DNA of 64,000 nucleotides, from contig OZ037765.1 in the NCBI GenBank assembly GCA_964035545.1, positions 24,422,504 to 24,486,503 of the forward strand, read 5' to 3'. Position numbers and translations under genes: made by a program. Position 1 is the first letter of the stretch. Every line of letters starts with the position of its first letter. A model generated the notes under the pieces. It was not told where the DNA came from. It ran no database searches and saw nothing but the letters and a program-made list of their open reading frames with translations. The DNA is from Bugula neritina. Taxonomy: Eukaryota; Bryozoa; Gymnolaemata; Cheilostomatida; Bugulidae. Below, piece by piece: positions 57,623 through 64,000 of this stretch.

Positions 57623-60600
57623 CTGGAAAACAAAAGCATATATTCAATTACACAAACAGCACAAACGTCAAGAATACCAAATTTATATAAGCCATAAAAG
57701 AAAAAGAGGACAACTTTATCATTTTACGTCTACTATTAACTGTGAAATATTGTTAGAAATTTTGAGATATAGGATTTGTTAGTGGGCCTATAATCTTCAA
57801 GACTTCACCTGAAAGCGGTATTTAGAAATATAATTAAACTGTAAACCACTATGAGTATTACTAATAGTACCATAACTTAGAACATAACCATTCTAAAAGC
57901 GACATAATGATGATGCTTTAAACAATTACTATAAGTATCCCAATGTCACTATAAAAATTAGGCTTATACTTATATGCTATAAAATTACGCTTACACTTAT
58001 TTTTCTAGTGAGAATGTGAGCTCATAAGAGTGGCTAAATTAGTCATTAAAAATAATATGAAAGTAGTTCAACAGAAAAGCTAAAGTTAGTAGACTTGCTC
58101 TTAGAATTACTCTCACTGTGAGTTTGATTCAGAGCCACATTTAATTATAAAACTAACTGAAAAACTAAGCTTAACCTAGCTGAATATGAATGTGACAGTG
58201 AAAAAATGACAGTGAGTTCACTGAGTACCAGCATGCCTATGAGTATGAAGTGGAGTATTAGCGTAACCATTATAAAATTATTCATAATTATAGTGATTAC
58301 AATTATTAGATTTAGTAGCAATTAATATAATCATTATTATTGTGATCATGATATTGATAAGCCATAATATTAATTACATTTCTCTCAATATTGAATTTGA
58401 AATTCATATAATGATTATATTTATAATAATTATCAATTTAATAACAAATATACTAACACTTTTAGTCAATAATCACAAAGCCAAGATGATGATTATAATT
58501 ATATTCATTATCATTATAATTATCGCTACGATTATGATAACTGATAAGTTAAAGGCATAAACTTAAAGTGATAATTGATCTTGATAACTCATAACTATCA
58601 ACTGGTAAGTGATAAGTCTTAGGTAAAGCCGAAAATGAAAGACTAGAATCAAAATAAAAATGACCGAAGCCCAGAGGCAAAGAGAAAGGACTAAAGGCAA
58701 AAGTTAAAACTTAAGACTAAAAAGTATTTTTTGTAAAATTTTACTTTTTATGTTACTCTTAGACTTAAGTCTTAACCCTTAGCCCTTAGGCCTTAGGGCT
58801 TAGGACTTTTACTTTAGAGTTTAGTCAAGATTTACTCCAACTCTAACAGTTAGTCTTTAGGTTAGAGTTAGACCAGCATGAGCATGATGAATTGAATTAC
58901 AGCCTACGGCTAAAGTTAAACTCAAAATTTTCACTCAAATTCATTTTCAAACTGAAACTCAAACTGTAAACTTGAAGTTAAACTTTAAAATTAAAGTTAT
59001 CCAATAATATTAATTATAAATGAATAATTATAATACAAATTTTGATCAAAAATTTTTTGTAAGCAAATCTATATTGATACAGATACATGTACTTTCAGTT
59101 CTGTAAACTTGTATTTGTATAAGTTAATTTTTATAATCATCATCCGAATCTCCCTAATCATAATGATAATGATAAGCGTTGGTGTATTTTGAGCAATTCA
59201 CAACTTCCTTTTAGCTATAGCTTGCTTTAGTAGAAGATAACTCTGAAAGCAAATGAGACAGGTTTCGCGCAACTTCCCGTAAATGAAGAGAATGCACATA
59301 TAAAGAACCTGGATGTTGCAGTTTCTCCAATAGAAAAACAGTAGTAAAAGAAAGAAAACTGCATGTTTCCCATTGTTTGTATATCAATAGATTCCTACAC
59401 CGTTTCACTTTAGCAGTTGGTTTCAAACTCGAAATATGTTTTAGTAATAATCACTTATTCTTCACTCGCTTACTTAAAATTTTTCAACGGTAATACTAAT
59501 ACCCAATCTCATATTGATAGTTGATAACTATAAGTATAAGTATTAGTACAACACTTATGACTTAAAAACTATAACTTATAATAATAATTATATTTATTAT
59601 AAATATAAGTCAGATAATACTCAATCTCATACTCATAGTGATAGTCATAGTGATAGTCATAGCCAAACTCAATCACAATGAGTATGAATGTAACTATGGG
59701 TATCACTATCAGTATCATATTGATATTATCATTATCACTCACTATCATTATGACTATACTCTAAGTCTATAACTGTAACTATAAGTATTACTATTAGTAT
59801 TAGACTTAGTGATATTCATATTGATATTGATAACGATAATCATATTCATATTAATAGTATAACTATTATTATCAATATTTTTATTAGTATTACTATTACT
59901 ATTAGAGTAATTATTAGTATTGGTACTACTAACAGTAACAGTTATATTTATAGTATTTATATTGATTTTAATTGAAATTAATTTATTACTAGACAAAATC
60001 AAGTTATTATAATTATAAGACATGACCATAAATTGATAAAACTGTCAATCACAAAGATAATGACAAATGATTTTAATTATTTTCATTTATAATATTAAGT
60101 AAGATTAAATATAATATTGATTATTGATGGTCATCAGTATTATCATAATTATTACACTAATAAATATATTATAATTAATATTATATTTATGAGTTATACT
60201 TACAGCAATAATCATTTTAATGATTTTTCTAATATCAACTTTTTTTAATAAATACTGATGTTAAATTGAAATTTAAACTCAAATTTCACTCAAAGTTGAA
60301 GCTTTAGCTCTAATAATGAAAAAGAGGAAATAAAACTTATAGTTATGCTCAATCTTATACTTGTATTCAAATTTATAGTTAGACTAGTACTTGTAGTTAT
60401 GGCGGTACTCGTTACTGATATAACCTAAATTTAAATTTAAATAAATTGCTCAGACTTTAACTTTAGGTAATTCTAGTCTTAGTCAAGTGACAACTGACAA
60501 TTATACGTTTATTCATCTTGAAATTCATATTAGACATTGATACTGGTAGGCTAGTTGTAGCAATCATAGTGAATAAGTTATTATTGCAAAGTAAGTATCA

Positions 60601-61211
60601 GTATGAGACAGTTGATATTAAGTTTATACTTGTAGTTATATTTATATCAGCTACGAGTCGGAGTTATCACTTTTCAGTTTTGGGTTTGAGTATTCACATG
60701 ATATATTGGAGTTTAAGGTAATCGTATAACTATAAGAGAAAGATGAACTCTGACTCTAAGTCATCTTAATAGATAAGTCATAATGATAATTATCATGTCA
60801 TTTTGGCAATACTCAATGTGATGGTCCTAGCAAAAGTCATTTTGCACTTCAACTTGAATCTACCAGTTACTATAATTGTTGTAGTAATATTAATGTTACA
60901 GTAAAGGTGCTAGTAAAAGTAATAATATCACTTTGTCATTTATATTGAATTTTGATGTCACTAATTAGCGAAATTATTTTTTAGGGTACACATTTTGTTT
61001 ATATGTCAATGTTTAACTAATTTCTATCCAGTAATTGATAATTTTCCTTTTAAAATTTTGATACATGCGTTTCTAGTAAACATAGAAACCTTGCTCTTTT
61101 TGCCTTTAACTAGTCTACTGTTAATTCTGGCAGATTTCTAGTTACAAGTTATAAGAATTATTGCTTGGAGTATGGTGGGCTTTCTGTAGTTGGCTGTTTG
61201 GTTTGCACATT
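57623..61211. other. Divergent intergenic region cytohesin / USP, cryptic repeats
   Basis: 3.6 kb between cytohesin (minus) and the USP gene (plus). Much of it (about 57830-60900) is cryptic simple sequence: TAGTCATAGTGA-type, AAACTTAAAGT-type and TTATTAGTATT-type runs, comparable to 7640-8400. No exon with family similarity was found. Both promoters and any 5' non-coding exons must be here. Confidence 0.65.
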
Positions 61212-63930
61212 ATGCCAGCTCTTGCTGCTGAATGGAGCTATATTGATCATTCACCCTCATCATATACTAGTGCCAGACCAACTGACTATGTGCAGTCCAA
61301 GTTTCTTACTTCTGCAACAAATAATTCAGCTATTTCATCAGGTATATTGATGATTAAACAATAAGTTACTTGCTAAAGTGTTAAGTGTTTGATTGCATAT
61401 ATGTTAATCTATTCCTTAAATTTAATGCTTTAGATGAAATATTTGGCCAAATAACTTGTTAACTTGCTACAATAATATTCCATATTGAGTATTTTTGGAA
61501 GAAAAAAGTAATAAATCCATTCACAAAGAGTAATAAATATATAGTGATTTATACCAAACTTGTAACAGATGTAGTCGAAAGATGCGATTTTATAGATTAT
61601 ATTAAATATTTTAGTATTCAGCACCAGATGATTTATTATATTGTTTAATTAAATTCTTTTTTTTAGCATAAATTACAATGCATGAGAATGTAATATTTAT
61701 TATTGCTGTTTAATGTGTTTTTGAATATGTGGTCTTATCCCATGCTATGCTTGGCCAGGTTCTACCAGCGTAGCACGTAACAGACCAGATCGAAATGATG
61801 GACTACCACCAGCAAAGGTGTCACTTTTCAACGAAGCCAAGTTGAAAATGAAATGGCCAGAAAAACGGATTGTTGGAGCCGGTCTTATAAATTTAGGAAA
61901 CACTTGCTTTATAAATAGTGTTTTGCAATGTCTTTCCTACACTGTTCCTCTTTCATGTCACCTTCTCAGTGGTAGCCACAAAAGCTCATGTAAGTTATAT
62001 ATGGTTTATTTTGTTTTTTAATTATCCTGTAGTTCAATAAAAAAGATTTTTCTACATGCTAAATAACGCCACAAAAAATATATAAATAAATATATAATAA
62101 TATCCAGTAATAGTATCAGCACATTTTAGTAAGAGTTACCAATGTAAATTTACTGTTATATGCAGGCAAAGAAGTTGGTTTCTGTATGCTCTGTCTGTTA
62201 CAAGACCATGTTACTCGAAGTGCTTTTCATCAAGGAGATGCCTTTAAACCATTGAAAGTTCTTCAAAACCTTAGAAGTAAGTCCTGGTTTCTTTAAAATC
62301 ATTTGTCTTATCATTTTGCTACAAATGACATTTCCAAATGGCCCTGGTATACAATGTGTAAATTCTATGAAGTTCTTGAGGAGTTTTAAATAGTATTGGC
62401 AGTAATTGGCTAGAGAAAGCACACCTGCTGAACCTGTAAGAAATGTTCTGTTATTACATTTGAAGGAATTTTATTATCATTAAGTCTCTGTTTTTATGTC
62501 TCATTCAGCTTACATCCAATTAAATACCACACTTTTCTATGGTAAATTCATGCAAAGTTCGCTCCTCTTAAAAAAGGACAACTCCAAATGAATTAGCCCT
62601 TTTGTTATTGCAGCCATAAATGTAATTGTTGTCTTATAGTGGAAACAAACCTGGCCAACATTGGTTTAGTTTTAGTTAATATTCCACTGTGTTTTCGCTA
62701 CACTCATTTTGCTTTGATTTTTTTATGAATCATAAGATGCAAAAGCTCAGAAATGCAAAAGCATTTCCTATAACTAGTTCTTTAATAGAGCTATCTTATT
62801 TTTACCTAACTACTATCATTTGAATGTGTTTGGTCTGTAAAGTAAAAGGTACTCTACTGTTTTGTAGACATAGCGAAATGTCTGACGTGGGGAAGGCAAG
62901 AAGATGCCCATGAATTTCTACGCTATGTCGTGGACTCCATGCAGAAGTCTTGTCTTTCAGGACTCAATGGGTTGGTACTTTACCTTTTACTTTGGTGTTT
63001 TTATGGATTTATGTAGACTTACAAGATTGCTAGCTGTAGAATGTTGTCGATATGAGCTGGTTTGCTGTAGTGTTTCATTTCCTCTCTGTAGACTGGATAA
63101 ATATAGCAAGGAGACCACTCTGGTACATCGAATCTTTGGTGGATATCTACGGAGTCAAGTCATGTGTATGCAGTGCCGACATGCTTCTAACACATTCGAT
63201 CCATTTTTAGACATCAGTGTGGAGGTCAAGGTAATCTAATTATATAAGTAGTCAACACTATAGAAGATATGCAAAATTATAATGCTGTTATGGTTAATGA
63301 CTGATTGCCTTGTTGAATTAAAAAAGTAAATACTTTGCCCTTAAGCCTCTACTAATTAATTAAGTTAAATTAATTCAATTAAATTGTTTATTGTTTTTCT
63401 GTTAGACTATATTATATAATGTTTATGCTATTTTAGGAGTCGAGCAATCTGGAGAATGCTCTATCTAAATTTGTCACACCGGAAACACTAGATGTAGAGA
63501 ACGCATATAAATGTGAGAGGTAAGTGTTACATTGTCATAATTTCTTACCTACTAGCAGTAGTATGCAGTAGTATTTCCTAAACTTGCATGCTTCCTGTAA
63601 ATATTTATTGGCAATTTGTGGAATTTTTAAAATTTATCATGCCCATGTTTGCAGTACCTCTCAAAACCTGGCTAAAATTTAGTTAGTTGAAACTAGCTTA
63701 GCTGCACTAAAGCACCTCTTAGTATAAGTGATGATGAATTAGTATGAAACATTTGCAGCTGCATGAAAAAGGTGTGTGCTCAGAAGAGATTTACTATACA
63801 CAAGGCCTCTAATGTACTCACCATACACCTGAAGCGGTTTGACATGAACAGGATGTTAGGCACCAAAGTAAGCCGTCACATCAAGTTTCCATCAGAGCTC
63901 AACATTCGTCCATATATGAGCGTTTCCACG
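61212..63930 (+). CDS. Ubiquitin hydrolase, USP36/USP42 type, N-terminal part
   Basis: Deubiquitinase; USP36 is nucleolar and acts on rRNA-processing and other targets. Exons 61212-61341, 61759-61989, 62166-62276, 62868-62970, 63092-63230, 63437-63519 and 63759-63930 give 323 residues, and the last donor (GTAAGC at 63931) shows the gene runs off the right edge. The Cys box [20 protein letters not shown] contains the nucleophile Cys93 (numbering from Met 61212). Then follow [50 protein letters not shown] with its Cxx[21 protein letters not shown] (second CxxC) and [19 protein letters not shown]. The His box lies off-window. An upstream in-frame Met at 61161 exists. USP36 and USP42 cannot be separated here. 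Confidence 0.95.
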
Positions 63931-64000
63931 GTAAGCTTTAGATTCTCGGGAATTATTTTATGTAATTTTTTTATCATTTGAATGTATATGCCAGTCTTGA

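Noticed and set aside
59211-59426. Minus-strand ORF upstream of cytohesin as a 5' exon
   Set aside because: Looks somewhat protein-like but has no match to cytohesin N-termini and no confirmed splice link to 57622.

Overview
This is a nuclear segment of an AT-rich animal genome. Genes have many short exons with GT-AG introns, there are no operons, and the protein set is metazoan. It includes a TRPN/NOMPC mechanosensory channel with 29 ankyrin repeats, a cytohesin Arf-GEF and a PLEKHF (phafin) PH-FYVE protein. The phylum cannot be fixed from sequence alone. TRPN excludes mammals, and the diverse repeats point to a non-vertebrate animal such as a cnidarian or lophotrochozoan.

Layout, left to right. 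(1) 1-6915, minus strand: a lysosomal beta-galactosidase (GLB1-like); 14 exons are visible and the C-terminus lies off the left edge. (2) 6916-10539: intergenic, with cryptic simple repeats, a roughly 300-bp inverted-repeat element and a SINE fragment. (3) 10540-27331, minus: a complete TRPN/NOMPC channel gene of about 27 exons plus a possible 6-nt microexon. (4) 28206-30185, minus: a two-exon ribonuclease kappa gene (RNASEK, V-ATPase-associated). (5) 32808-45235, plus: PLEKHF, whose first intron holds a full-length Ty3/gypsy LTR retrotransposon (33549-41536) in the opposite orientation. (6) 47325-52389, plus: CSTPP1 (C11orf49-like, tubulin polyglutamylase complex regulator), with a solo LTR in intron 3. 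(7) 52791-57584, minus: cytohesin, with an hAT remnant and a SINE in one intron. (8) 57623-61211: intergenic cryptic simple repeats. (9) 61212 to the right edge, plus: the N-terminal half of a USP36/USP42-type ubiquitin hydrolase.

The most unusual object is the retrotransposon. Its two 392-bp LTRs look identical and are flanked by a CTAA target duplication. It has a perfect tRNA-Leu primer-binding site and a U UUA AAC -1 frameshift site between gag and pro. Downstream of pol it carries a third ORF encoding two C2H2 fingers, an acidic hydrophobic stretch and a C-terminal coiled coil. The U3 region, upstream of the TATA box, is a run of about 18 CCGA/TCGG tetranucleotides mostly spaced 7-8 bp apart and folded into inverted repeats. 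I propose, as inference, that ORF3 is an element-encoded regulator acting on this array. A related solo LTR in CSTPP1 keeps the same array design with different sequence.

The host genes are unrelated housekeeping or sensory genes: lysosomal glycosidase, mechanosensory channel, V-ATPase factor, endosomal PH-FYVE adaptor, centriolar satellite factor, Arf-GEF and deubiquitinase. They do not form a pathway. All exon coordinates were read by eye from splice signals, reading-frame phase and homology remembered from the families.
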